Shown here: positions 1-7,613 of the stretch, piece by piece | Numbering within the stretch: position 1 is the first letter of the stretch | Layout of the letters: every line of letters starts with the position of its first letter | Origin: JADDRA01 sp038233555 | GTDB taxonomy: Bacteria > Actinomycetota > Acidimicrobiia > Acidimicrobiales > CADCSY01 | Assembly (NCBI GenBank): GCA_038233555.1 | Contig: JBBSLT010000045.1 | Span: 1-15,591 of the forward strand | DNA length: 15,591 bases | Direction: 5' to 3' | Position numbers and translations under genes: made by a program | The notes under the pieces: generated by a model | Database searches by the model: none | Seen by the model: only the letters and a program-made list of their open reading frames with translations | Told to the model about the DNA's origin: nothing

Positions 1-1602
1 GACGTCGGGGATGCCGGGGCCGAAACCGCCCGGAGTGTAGTACCACTGGTCGAACACGCTGGTGCGGTAGGCGAAGAACATCGTCGTGTAGTAGAGCATC
101 GCCACCGGTAGGTCTTCGGCCACGATTTCCTGGATCTGGCCTACCAGCTGCATGCGCTCCTCGACGTCGTAGGTCTCGAGCTGGGCCTCGAGCAGCCGGT
201 CGACCTCGGGGTTGGCGTAGCCCGTCGCTTTGTTGAACTCGGTGGGGGGCGTGGAGTGGTAGACCCCCCGAAGGATCTCGGGATCACCATTGGGCCCGAT
301 CGCGGATGGCCCGGGATAGGAGGTGATCAGCATGTCGTAGCTCCCGTTCAGCTTGATGCCGAACAGCCGCACGAGGTCGATGACCTCCAGATCGACCTCC
401 ACCCCCACGGCTCTCAGGTTGGCCACGGTGAGCTCGGCCAGGGCGAGGGGGATGGCGTCGGGGATGTAGAGCAGGTAGCGGAGCGGACTTCCGTCGGTGT
501 TGGTGCGGGCGCCGCCCGCTCCCGAACGGCGGTACCCGGCTTCGTCCAGCAACCGCTCGGCCTCGGCGGGATCGAAAGGGTAGGTACGCACCTCAGGGTT
601 GTAGTAGGGATGGGTCGGGGGAAGGAAGCCCTGGCTCCCCTCCTGGCCGTTCCCCGTCAGCAGGCGATTGACCATGTCGGGCCGGTCGAGGGCGTGCAGG
701 CAGGCTCGACGGAAGCGCAGGTCGGCCAACGCCCCGCCCCTGGTCATGTTGAAGAACAGAGGGAAGCCGAAGCCCGCCTCGCTGCTGATGATGCCGAACT
801 CGGGGTTGTCGCGGAACGGGTCGAGAACCTCGTTCCTCACGCCCTCAACGGCGGTGGCGGCCCCGTCGAGCTCACCCACGGCCAGGGAGGTGAGGGGATT
901 GTCGGCGGGGAGCATCTCGATGCGGCGTACGAAAGGCGATCCCAGGAAGTAGCGGTCGTTGGCCACATAGGACTCCCTGTCCTGCGCCTCGTTGCGGGCT
1001 TCCAGCCGGTAGGCCCCGGTGCCGATCAACGCCTCGGGACCCATCGACGCCATGGGGTTGGTGTTCTGAGACCAGATGTGCTCGGGGACGATCGGCACCG
1101 TGCCCAGCACCTGCTGGAGGAACGTAGCGTCGGGCCGCTCGAGGCGGAACTCCACCGACCGCTGCCCGGTCTCGACGACGTCGGCTACGTTTCGCGGCAA
1201 TCCGATCAACAGCGGTGTGAACGTCTGGGTGGCGTAGTACTCGAAGGTGAAGGCCACGTCACGGGAGGTCAACGGCCTGCCGTCGTCCCAGGTGAGCCCC
1301 TCCCGGAGCTCGAGGGTGTAGCTCAGGCCGTCGTCGGCTCGTTCGTAGCGCGACGCCAGCCACGGCAGTTGCTCGCCGGTGGAGTCGGGCCACGTCAGAG
1401 TGTCGAAGAGCAGGCTCATGCGCCAGTAGCCGGGCCCGCCGGTGTAGGTGAACGGCGAGGGGTATCCGAGCGAGGTCCACGACACGACCCGGACCGTCGG
1501 CCGGCCACCGCCGGCACCGGGCCCGCCGGCGCCGCCGCAGCCGCCGAGGAGCACGGCGCCGGTGGCGCCGGCCACGCCTTGCAGGAACGTCCGTCGTCTC
1601 AT
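1..1602 (-). CDS. ABC transporter substrate-binding lipoprotein, peptide/nickel (DppA/OppA-like) family; 3' end outside window
   Basis: Extracytoplasmic solute-binding protein (SBP_bac_5 family) that would capture an oligopeptide or similar ligand for the two permeases encoded just upstream. The frame is open for 534 codons from ATG 1602 to the window edge with no stop, so only the extreme C-terminus is missing (family members are usually 500-600 residues). The N-terminus has a twin-arginine motif (RRRTFLQG, residues 2-9) followed by a short hydrophobic stretch and a lipobox LLGGC with Cys22, so a Tat-exported lipoprotein is likely. A Gly/Pro-rich linker follows (about 23-35). The family's pattern of an extended N-terminal lobe with WDDGRPLTSRDVAFTFEYY is visible. 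AGAAGGA lies just before the start, and the gene begins 12 bp after the DppC-like stop, so it is the third gene of the operon. The ligand cannot be predicted. An ATPase gene may follow beyond the left edge. Confidence 0.9.
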   Translation of the reverse strand, partial: MRRRTFLQGVAGATGAVLLGGCGGAGGPGAGGGRPTVRVVSWTSLGYPSPFTYTGGPGYWRMSLLFDTLTWPDSTGEQLPWLASRYERADDGLSYTLELREGLTWDDGRPLTSRDVAFTFEYYATQTFTPLLIGLPRNVADVVETGQRSVEFRLERPDATFLQQVLGTVPIVPEHIWSQNTNPMASMGPEALIGTGAYRLEARNEAQDRESYVANDRYFLGSPFVRRIEMLPADNPLTSLAVGELDGAATAVEGVRNEVLDPFRDNPEFGIISSEAGFGFPLFFNMTRGGALADLRFRRACLHALDRPDMVNRLLTGNGQEGSQGFLPPTHPYYNPEVRTYPFDPAEAERLLDEAGYRRSGAGGARTNTDGSPLRYLLYIPDAIPLALAELTVANLRAVGVEVDLEVIDLVRLFGIKLNGSYDMLITSYPGPSAIGPNGDPEILRGVYHSTPPTEFNKATGYANPEVDRLLEAQLETYDVEERMQLVGQIQEIVAEDLPVAMLYYTTMFFAYRTSVFDQWYYTPGGFGPGIPDV

Positions 1603-1614
1603 TCGATCCTTCTC

Positions 1615-2460
1615 CTAGTTCGCCCGGGCAGAGCGACGGTTGAATCGGGGCTCGAGCCCCACGCCGATGAAGGTGAAGCCGAGCACTGTCAGGGTGAGGG
1701 CCAGACCGGCCGGGAGCAGCCACCACAGCCACAGCGAGCCGAGGTAGATCTGAGGGTTCTCCAACGCCCGGTTGAGCATCGTCCCCCAGCCCACCCCCGA
1801 CGGGTCCCCCAGCCCGATGAACGCCAGACCGGCCTCGATGAGGACGGCCAGGCCGGCCACGTACACCAGGTTCGAGGCGATCACCGGCCCGAGGGCCGGC
1901 AGGAGGTGGCGACGCATGACGTAGAACGGCCCGGCGCCGAAGCCCTTGGCCGTGTCCACGAACCCGCGGCTACGCAGGCTGAGGGTCTGGCTGCGGACGA
2001 TCCGAGCGGTCTGGGGCCAGGTGGACAGGCCGATCAACACGATGGACAGAGACAGGCTGGGGCCGGCCAGCGCAGCGATGAAGAGGAGTAGGGGCAGGAC
2101 GGGGAGGGCCAGGAACACATCAACCAGGCGCATGAGGGCGGTGTCGATCAAGCCACCCCGCAGGCCGGCGGTCAGCCCCACGGCGACACCGATGACGAGA
2201 ATCAGACTGGTGGCGCCCACTGCCACCACGAGCGTGGTGCGGGTGCCCCACACCAGGCCGGAGAAGATGTCGGAGCCGGCGTCGTTGGTGCCAAGCAGAT
2301 GCTGCGACGACGGGTTCTCGAAGGCATCGCCGGAGATGGCCTTGGGATCGTAGGGAGCGATCCACGGGGCAGCCACGGCGACCACCACAAGGATGACCAC
2401 GATGGCCGTCCCCACCGCGAGCAGGGGGGAGGAGCGCAAGAAGCGTAGGAACGATCTCAT
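1615..2460 (-). CDS. ABC transporter permease, DppC/OppC-like
   Basis: Inner-membrane permease subunit of a peptide/nickel-type ABC importer, 281 residues, the usual length. It shows the N-terminal transmembrane helix (about 13-33), the periplasmic segment with APWIAPYDP and HLLGTNDAGSDIFSGLVWGT (family-typical, 31-73), then further helices at about 75-100, 118-145, 190-215 and 245-268. The EAA-type cytoplasmic loop that docks on the ATPase is seen as FVDTAKGFGAGPFYVMRRHLLP (about 167-188), followed by FIGLGDPSGVGWGTML. The start ATG overlaps the stop of the upstream permease gene as ATGA (2457-2460), which points to translational coupling. The same reading frame stays open far upstream through the neighbouring gene, but that part has no family similarity and is only a G+C-rich shadow. 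Confidence 0.93.
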   Translation of the reverse strand: MRSFLRFLRSSPLLAVGTAIVVILVVVAVAAPWIAPYDPKAISGDAFENPSSQHLLGTNDAGSDIFSGLVWGTRTTLVVAVGATSLILVIGVAVGLTAGLRGGLIDTALMRLVDVFLALPVLPLLLFIAALAGPSLSLSIVLIGLSTWPQTARIVRSQTLSLRSRGFVDTAKGFGAGPFYVMRRHLLPALGPVIASNLVYVAGLAVLIEAGLAFIGLGDPSGVGWGTMLNRALENPQIYLGSLWLWWLLPAGLALTLTVLGFTFIGVGLEPRFNRRSARAN

Positions 2461-3584
2461 CGGGCGGTCCGGGGGTCGAGCCGACGGTAGAGGAGATCGA
2501 CGAGGAGGTTGGTGGTCAGCACCGTGATCGTAAGCACCAGGAAGGCGCCTTGCATGGCGGGGTAGTCTCGGGTGCCCACCGCTTCGAACATGTAGCCCCC
2601 GACGCCCGGATAGGAGAAGATCCTCTCGATGAAGACGATGCTGGTGAAGGCCAGGCTGAACTGCAGGCCGATCACGGTGACGACGGGCAGCAGGGCGTTG
2701 CGCCCGGCGTAGCCGTACTTCAGCCGGCGCTCGCGCAGCCCCTTGGCCCGACCGCTGAGGAGGTAGTCGGAGCCGAGCTCGCTGACCATCGACGAGCGCA
2801 TCACCAGGTACTCGTAGGTGGCGAACTGGAAGCCCATGAGCAGCGCTGGCAGCGCCAGGTGGTGGGCGATGTCGAGCACGTAACGCATGCCGCCGTAGCC
2901 GCCGAACGGGGTGGTGGCGCCTCCCAGGGGGAAGAGCCCGAGCTTGGCCGAGAAGACGACGAGCACGACCGACCCCACGAAGAACACCGGCAGGTTCTGG
3001 ACTGACAGAAAGAAGCCGAGTAGGGCCCGGTCGACCCCCTTGTCCCTTTTCCAGCCGGAGTGGACGCCGGTCGGCAGCCCGATGGCGATCGAGATGGCGA
3101 TCGACACCACGATCAACAGGGTGGACCAGCCGAGCCGGGGGATCAGCTCTTCGGTCACCGACACGTTGGAGACGATGGAGACACCGACATCGCCCTGGGC
3201 CAACCCGCCGAGGTAGCTGAAGTACTGCTCGGGTAGCGACGCGTCGAGGTTGTAGTACTCGACCAGGTTGGCCCTCGTCTCGTCGTCCTGGACAAAGCTG
3301 GGAGAGCCAAGCGCCATGAGGGCATCGATGGGATCGCCAGGCATCAGCCTGGGGAGGGCGAAGTTGAAGGTGATGAGGACGAACACCGTGGCGGCGTAGA
3401 GGGCAAGTGGGACCCAACGCGACCGCGACCGCCCCCGCATTGCGGCCGACCCCGGACTCCCGGCCCAGGCGGCTGCGCCGGTGCCGACCTGGCCGGCACC
3501 GAGCTCGTCGCTCTGCTCACCGGACGAATCCGACGGCGCATCAGTCCGGTCTCGCGCCACCTCGGGATCTGCGACCTGGCTCAT
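2457..3584 (-). CDS. ABC transporter permease, DppB/OppB-like, with a long hydrophilic N-terminal tail
   Basis: First gene of the importer operon, partner of the DppC-like permease. It has 375 residues, longer than the usual 305-340. The family core starts near residue 57, with a helix at 57-77 followed by FALPRLMPGDPID. Further helices lie near 153-174, 195-215, 241-262, 298-320 and 345-366. The EAA loop is GRAKGLRERRLKYG (278-291), and the end DLLYRRLDPR is typical. Residues 1-56 are an acidic then Gly/Ala/Arg-rich tail with no recognised domain. An internal ATG at codon 49 (3440) would give a normal-length protein, but it lacks a clear ribosome-binding site. The ATG at 3584 has GGGAG in front of it, so the long form is preferred. 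The stop overlaps the next gene (ATGA). Confidence 0.9.
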   Translation of the reverse strand: MSQVADPEVARDRTDAPSDSSGEQSDELGAGQVGTGAAAWAGSPGSAAMRGRSRSRWVPLALYAATVFVLITFNFALPRLMPGDPIDALMALGSPSFVQDDETRANLVEYYNLDASLPEQYFSYLGGLAQGDVGVSIVSNVSVTEELIPRLGWSTLLIVVSIAISIAIGLPTGVHSGWKRDKGVDRALLGFFLSVQNLPVFFVGSVVLVVFSAKLGLFPLGGATTPFGGYGGMRYVLDIAHHLALPALLMGFQFATYEYLVMRSSMVSELGSDYLLSGRAKGLRERRLKYGYAGRNALLPVVTVIGLQFSLAFTSIVFIERIFSYPGVGGYMFEAVGTRDYPAMQGAFLVLTITVLTTNLLVDLLYRRLDPRTAR

Positions 3585-3826
3585 GATGCTCCCAGCCCCG
3601 CCCTTCTCGTCGCCGTCGGCATGACGGTCCCCTGCCTGGTCCGATCGGCCGCCGGCACACCTTACTGCTTACTGCGTCTCACCCTGCCGCAGCACCGGTC
3701 GCCGTGAGCCGCTGTACCTGCACACGACACCTACTAGCGTAGGAAGAAGACCCCGCTGCAAGTGAATATCGGCACGAAACGGCGGTACGCAAGGTCCTCT
3801 ATGCTGGCCGGAGCAAAGGAGCGGGA
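3585..3826. promoter_or_regulatory. 242-bp divergent intergenic region between importer and exporter operons
   Basis: This spacer must carry the promoters of both the minus-strand importer and the plus-strand exporter/A-T operon. Visible structure: an inverted repeat CCGTC-GGCAT-GACGG (3613-3627), an 8-bp palindrome CCGATCGG (3641-3648), a tandem 7-bp repeat TTACTGC-TTACTGC (3662-3675), and an inverted repeat CCTAC-TAGC-GTAGG (3730-3743). TATGCT at 3800-3805 could be a -10 element for the plus operon, but I see no good -35. None of these can be assigned to a named regulator. A 9-codon ATG frame at 3801-3830 overlaps the exporter start and is probably chance. Confidence 0.45.
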
Positions 3827-4855
3827 TTGAAGACCCAGGCAAAGAGCAGGACAGTGCCGCGGGCGCCTGCCCCCGACAAGGTCATCGCCGTGCGGGGCCT
3901 ATCCAAGGTCTATCCCCAAAGGGGCAACGGCTCCGGCCCCGAGCTGGTCGCCGTGGACAACCTCGAGCTCTCAGTGAACAGAGGCGAGATCTTCGGCCTC
4001 CTCGGGCCCAACGGAGCGGGCAAGACCACCACCGTGGGGATGCTCACCACCCGGGTGACCCCGACGTCCGGTGAGGCCATCGTCAACGGCGTCGACGTGG
4101 TCGCCGACCCGGCGCGCGCCAAGCGCGACATCGGGGTGGTCCCGCAGGCCAACACCCTCGACCGCAGCCTCACCGTGTGGGAGAACCTCTACTTCCACGG
4201 TCGTTACTTCGGGATGAGCCGCTGGGAAGCCAGTGAGGCGGCCGACGACCTGCTCGGCAAGTTCCGGCTGAAGTCCAAGGCGGAAGCAGAGGTACACCAC
4301 CTCTCGGGAGGCATGGCACAACGCTTGATGGTGGCACGGGCCATCTTGCACCGCCCGGCGGTGCTGTTCCTCGACGAGCCCACCGCCGGCCTCGATCCCC
4401 AGAGCCGCCTGGCCCTGTGGGAGATCGTGAGTCGCCTCAACCAGGAGGGCCAGACCATCCTGCTCACTACCCACTACATGGAGGAGGCTGACCGGATGTG
4501 CGATCGGGTCGCCATCATGGACCAGGGCCGCATTCTCGCCCTGGACACACCGGCCCGCCTCAAGCGGTCGAGTGCAAAGTGGGCCGGTCCCAAGCAGGCG
4601 AGCGGCGGTGGGCCCAGCGGGACGGCCGCCGAAGTGAAGATGTGGTTGACCAGGTACCTGGACGCCGTCACCCCGCCGGCGGGCGGCCGGAAGGGGACGG
4701 GCTCCTCCGAGGGACCCGAGGACCGGCAGAAGACCCGGGCGGTGGCCATCGAGGCGGCCGAGAGGTTGGGACCTCTCTTCGCCAGCCTGCAGACCGACGA
4801 GGTCACCCTGGAGACGGTGTTCATCGATCTCACCGGGCGGGAGCTGCGGGAATGA
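3827..4855 (+). CDS. ABC-2 type exporter ATP-binding protein (DrrA/CcmA-like)
   Basis: Cytoplasmic nucleotide-binding subunit of an exporter, 342 residues, of the class used for drug and natural-product efflux. All motifs are present: Walker A GPNGAGKTT (60-68), Q-loop Gln107 in VVPQ, signature LSGGM (159-163), Walker B VLFLDE (179-184, catalytic Glu184), D-loop AGLD and His216 in the switch. The ending TLETVFIDLTGRELRE is typical of DrrA-like subunits. Residues about 248-300 hold a Gly/Ser/Lys-rich insert between the ATPase fold and that C-terminal motif, which is unusual. The start is TTG at 3827, chosen because AAAGGAG (3815-3821) sits 5 nt before it and the conserved domain begins about 20 residues in. 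The stop overlaps the permease start (ATGA), so the two are coupled. The substrate is unknown. Confidence 0.93.
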   Translation: MKTQAKSRTVPRAPAPDKVIAVRGLSKVYPQRGNGSGPELVAVDNLELSVNRGEIFGLLGPNGAGKTTTVGMLTTRVTPTSGEAIVNGVDVVADPARAKRDIGVVPQANTLDRSLTVWENLYFHGRYFGMSRWEASEAADDLLGKFRLKSKAEAEVHHLSGGMAQRLMVARAILHRPAVLFLDEPTAGLDPQSRLALWEIVSRLNQEGQTILLTTHYMEEADRMCDRVAIMDQGRILALDTPARLKRSSAKWAGPKQASGGGPSGTAAEVKMWLTRYLDAVTPPAGGRKGTGSSEGPEDRQKTRAVAIEAAERLGPLFASLQTDEVTLETVFIDLTGRELRE

Positions 4856-5658
4856 TTGCCTCAGCCCCTCCCGGTCGGTGGTCGACCTTCCGGGCCCTGC
4901 TCCTGCGGGACATGGTGGTGCTCGACCGCAGCTTGGGCGAGTTCCTCCCCAACACGGTCCTGCAGCCGCTGCTGCTTGTGTTCGTGTTCACCTATGTGTT
5001 TCCCACCATCGGCCAGGCGGTGGGCGGTGAGGATGGCGCCGCGCAGTTCTCCACCATCCTGGTTGGTGGCCTGGTGGCCCAGGCCGTCATCTTCCAGGGC
5101 ATCTTCCGAGTGGCCATGCCCTTGGCTCGCGAGCTGGACGTCACCAACGAGTTGGAGGATCGGGTGATGGCCCCGGCCGCCCTGTCGATGATCGCTGTCG
5201 AAAAGATCGTGTCAGGGGCGCTCCAGGCCCTGTTCGCGGGGATGATCGTGTTCCCGGCGGCCGCGTTCGTGCCCGCCACCCCCCTCTTCGTCAGCGTCGA
5301 CTGGGCGGTGCTGCTCACCCTCACCCCTCTGGCCTGCGTCGCCTCGGCTGCCCTGGGGCTCACCCTCGGAACCCAGCTCGACCCTCGGTCGGTTCCCATC
5401 CTGGCTGGCTTCGTCGCCCTGCCCCTGGCCTTCTTCGGGGCCATCTTCTACTCCTGGTCGGCCCTCGAGCCCATCCCCTGGCTGCAGTACGCCGTGCTGT
5501 TGAACCCCCTGGTGTACCTGAGCGAGGGCTTCCGTGTCGCCCTGTCGACTGGGATCCCCACCATGCCCCTGCCGGTCATCTACGGCGTGCTGATCGGCTT
5601 CACCGCCGTGCTGTGCCTGACCGGGATCAGCGGCTTCAAGAAGCGGGTGTTGAGCTGA
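4852..5658 (+). CDS. ABC-2 type exporter permease
   Basis: Membrane subunit paired with the preceding ATPase, 268 residues, a normal length for this family. Six hydrophobic segments lie near 34-54, 65-85, 117-140, 152-173, 181-201 and 239-261. This matches the six-helix ABC-2 permease plan with cytoplasmic N-terminus and an amphipathic first stretch (RALLLRDMVVLDRS). The family-typical segment LNPLVYLSEGFRVAL (217-231) precedes the last helix. The start ATG at 4852 overlaps the ATPase stop by four bases. The stop TGA shares its last base with the ATG of the A-T enzyme gene (TGATG, 5656-5660), so three proteins are made from one coupled message. That coupling is the best clue that the exporter serves the product of the A-T enzyme pathway (inference). 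Confidence 0.92.
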   Translation: MIASAPPGRWSTFRALLLRDMVVLDRSLGEFLPNTVLQPLLLVFVFTYVFPTIGQAVGGEDGAAQFSTILVGGLVAQAVIFQGIFRVAMPLARELDVTNELEDRVMAPAALSMIAVEKIVSGALQALFAGMIVFPAAAFVPATPLFVSVDWAVLLTLTPLACVASAALGLTLGTQLDPRSVPILAGFVALPLAFFGAIFYSWSALEPIPWLQYAVLLNPLVYLSEGFRVALSTGIPTMPLPVIYGVLIGFTAVLCLTGISGFKKRVLS

Positions 5659-7433
5659 TGCCGCCTGTGCCGGGCGAGCCGCTGGTGGTTCCCGACCTGG
5701 TGCGCCGTCGGGCGAACGAGGATCCTGACGCCACCGCCCTGGTGGTCCACGGTGGGAAGGCGCTCGACTACGCCGGCTGGGATCGGCGCTCGGATGCACT
5801 GGCACGGGGGCTGGGGGACCAGGGGGTAGCCAGAGGCGACCGGGTGGCGCTGTTGTTCGACAACGCCCGCTGGACTGACTACGCCGTCGCCTACCTGGGC
5901 GTGCTCAAAGCGGGCTGCGTGGCCGTGCCGCTGGGCCCCCGCTTCAACCCCACCGAACTGGCCGGGATCCTGGCCCACTGCGGCCCCTCGACCATCGTCT
6001 GTCCTTCCGACCTCGCCGCCGCCCTCCCACCGGGATCGTGGGACGTGGTGCCGCCGGCCAAGCTGGTCGACGGCTACGAAGGACCGCCAGGGGAGGCCCT
6101 CCCTGCCCCTCCGAACCCGGGGGATCTGGCCGAGATCCTCTACACGTCGGGCACCACCGGCACCCCCAAGGGCGTCGCCTGCTCGCAGGAGAACCTGATG
6201 TTCCACGAACTGCCGCCCGACGGCGGTGCCGCTCTCGCCTCCCGTATCTCCTTCCTCCACGCCTTCCCCGTGGGCACCAACGCCGGCCAGGAGGTGCTCC
6301 GTCTGCCCCTGCGCCGCACTGGTCGAGTCGCCGTGGCCTTGGCCGTGTTCGACCCGGAGCAGCTCGGCGCGGCCGTGGCCGAGCACCGGGTGACCCGCCT
6401 GCAGGTGGTGCCGGCCATGGCCCAGGTCATGCTCGACTCGGGCGCCCACCAGCGCCACGACCTTTCCTCGATCGAGCGGGTGACCCTGTCGTCGGCGCCC
6501 GCCTCGCCGGTGCTCTTGTCCCGCTTGGCCGAGGCTTTGCCCGGGGCGACGCTGTGCAACGCCTACGCCATGACCGAGTCGGGGACGGCCAGGACGCTGC
6601 TCATCGACGCGGCATCCCGACCAAGATCGGTGGGCCGGCCGGTGGGCGAGTCGGAGGTCCGGGTGGTCGACGACGAGGACTGCGACGTGGCGGTCGGGGA
6701 CATGGGCGAGATCTGGCTGCGCCGTCCCGGTGCGCCGCCCCGGTCCTACTACCTCGACCCCGAGGCGACGGCCGGCGCCTTCGCCCCCGGGGGATGGCTG
6801 CGCACGGGCGACCTCGGCCACCTCGACGACGAGGGCTTCTTGTACATCGACGACCGCAAGAAGGATCTGGTCATCTCCGGTGGCACCAACATCTCACCCG
6901 CCGAGGTCGAACACGTCCTCTCCGAGCACCCGGCCGTCGCCGACGTGGCCGTGTTCGCCATCCCCCACCCGGTGCTGGGCCAGGACGTGGCCGCGGCGGT
7001 GGTGCTGGCCTCCCCCGCCACCACCCGCCAGCTCCAAGACTTCGTCCGCAGCCGCCTGAGCGAACCCAAGACCCCGCATCGAGTGGTGGTAGTCGACCAA
7101 CTCCCCCGCAACGCCTCGGGCAAGGTGCTCAAGCGAGAGCTGCCCGCCCTCCTCGATGCCGGCGCCGGCGCCGGTGAGCTGTCGGGCCCGGTCGACGACG
7201 CCCCCCTCACCCCCGTCGAGACCGCGGTGCTGGGCATCTGGCAAGAGGCGTTGGGCCGGGAGGGCTTCGGGGCCCACGACGACTTCTTCGAACTGGGAGG
7301 CCACTCCCTGGCCGCAGCCCAGATCGCCGCCCGCCTCCAAGCGGCGTTCTCCTCCGACCTGCCCCTCACCGTGGTCTTCGAGCACCCCACCGTGGCCGAG
7401 TTGGCCGACGTGGTGGAAGCCATCCGCTCCTGA
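5658..7433 (+). CDS. Stand-alone adenylation-thiolation didomain protein (acyl-AMP ligase fused to carrier protein)
   Basis: 591 residues. Residues about 10-500 are an ANL-superfamily adenylate-forming domain that would make an acyl-AMP from a carboxylic acid and ATP. Residues about 515-591 are a phosphopantetheine carrier with FFELGGHSL and attachment Ser550, so the acyl group is probably loaded in cis. Cores seen: A3 LYTSGTTGTPKG (161-172), A5 NAYAMTESG (301-309), A7 WLRTGDL with Asp384, the A8 segment with DDRKKD (398-403), and A10 NASGKVLKREL with Lys489. The region where amino-acid-activating A domains carry FDxSV reads HAFPVGTNAG (201-210), so the usual Asp that binds an alpha-amino group is absent. 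A fatty, aryl or other acid is more likely than an amino acid (inference). There is no condensation, reductase or thioesterase domain. ATG 5658 is preferred over the in-frame GTG 5613 because of the TGATG junction with the permease. Confidence 0.9.
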   Translation: MPPVPGEPLVVPDLVRRRANEDPDATALVVHGGKALDYAGWDRRSDALARGLGDQGVARGDRVALLFDNARWTDYAVAYLGVLKAGCVAVPLGPRFNPTELAGILAHCGPSTIVCPSDLAAALPPGSWDVVPPAKLVDGYEGPPGEALPAPPNPGDLAEILYTSGTTGTPKGVACSQENLMFHELPPDGGAALASRISFLHAFPVGTNAGQEVLRLPLRRTGRVAVALAVFDPEQLGAAVAEHRVTRLQVVPAMAQVMLDSGAHQRHDLSSIERVTLSSAPASPVLLSRLAEALPGATLCNAYAMTESGTARTLLIDAASRPRSVGRPVGESEVRVVDDEDCDVAVGDMGEIWLRRPGAPPRSYYLDPEATAGAFAPGGWLRTGDLGHLDDEGFLYIDDRKKDLVISGGTNISPAEVEHVLSEHPAVADVAVFAIPHPVLGQDVAAAVVLASPATTRQLQDFVRSRLSEPKTPHRVVVVDQLPRNASGKVLKRELPALLDAGAGAGELSGPVDDAPLTPVETAVLGIWQEALGREGFGAHDDFFELGGHSLAAAQIAARLQAAFSSDLPLTVVFEHPTVAELADVVEAIRS

Positions 7434-7449
7434 GAGGATCGACGGCCAC

Positions 7450-7494
7450 TCTCGTGTGCGTCAGTCCGGATTTTCCGAGCTTTCGCCCACGAGA
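7450..7494 (+). terminator. Candidate terminator or 3' hairpin after the exporter/A-T operon
   Basis: The arms TCTCGTGTGCG (7450-7460) and CGCCCACGAGA (7484-7494) pair at 10 of 11 positions (one T/C mismatch). The 23-nt loop contains its own small hairpin, CGGA-TTT-TCCG (7467-7477). It begins 16 nt after the stop of the A-T gene. There is no T-tract after it, so it is either a tail-less terminator of the kind common in G+C-rich actinobacteria or an mRNA-protecting hairpin. Confidence 0.5.
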
Positions 7495-7559
7495 CATCGC
7501 TCAGTGCGCACTCTCAAGGAGCCATCAACTCGGCTCGACCCTCCGCCAGGCCGCGAGCA

Positions 7560-7583
7560 CGCTGAGAGCCACTTCGCTCAGCG
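7560..7583. repeat. Inverted repeat upstream of the first antitoxin
   Basis: CGCTGAG (7560-7566) and CTCAGCG (7577-7583) are perfect 7-bp arms around a 10-nt spacer, lying 14 nt upstream of the antitoxin operator repeat. It could be an additional operator site or part of the upstream operon's termination region. Function unknown. Confidence 0.35.
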
Positions 7584-7597
7584 GCGTTGTCGACATC

Positions 7598-7613
7598 GTG
7601 CTACAAATAGCAC
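7598..7613 (+). promoter_or_regulatory. Perfect palindrome abutting the antitoxin start: probable promoter/operator
   Basis: GTGCTA-CAAA-TAGCAC is a perfect 6-bp inverted repeat with a 4-nt centre, and its last base directly precedes the antitoxin ATG (7614). TACAAA (7602-7607) in its middle resembles a -10 element. With normal spacing, transcription would start at the A of the ATG, giving a leaderless message, which agrees with the absence of any Shine-Dalgarno sequence. Antitoxins of this class normally repress their own promoter through such repeats (family knowledge). Confidence 0.6.

Noticed and set aside
256..2091. 611-codon open frame on the plus strand opposite the binding protein and DppC-like permease
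   Set aside because: Its composition is Gly/Gln/His/Glu-rich with no domain, and the opposite strand carries clear family proteins. It is a G+C-rich antisense shadow.
2461..3417. Upstream extension of the DppC-like reading frame through the DppB-like gene
   Set aside because: The extension is Arg-rich and domain-free, while the family protein starts at ATG 2460 in a classic ATGA overlap.
3801..3830. Nine-codon ATG frame overlapping the exporter TTG start
   Set aside because: It has no ribosome-binding site of its own and is too short to separate from chance. The AAAGGAG lies within it and serves the TTG start.
5613..5657. GTG start giving the A-T protein 15 more residues
   Set aside because: It lies inside the permease gene without a ribosome-binding site. 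ATG 5658 has the coupled TGATG junction and fits the domain start.
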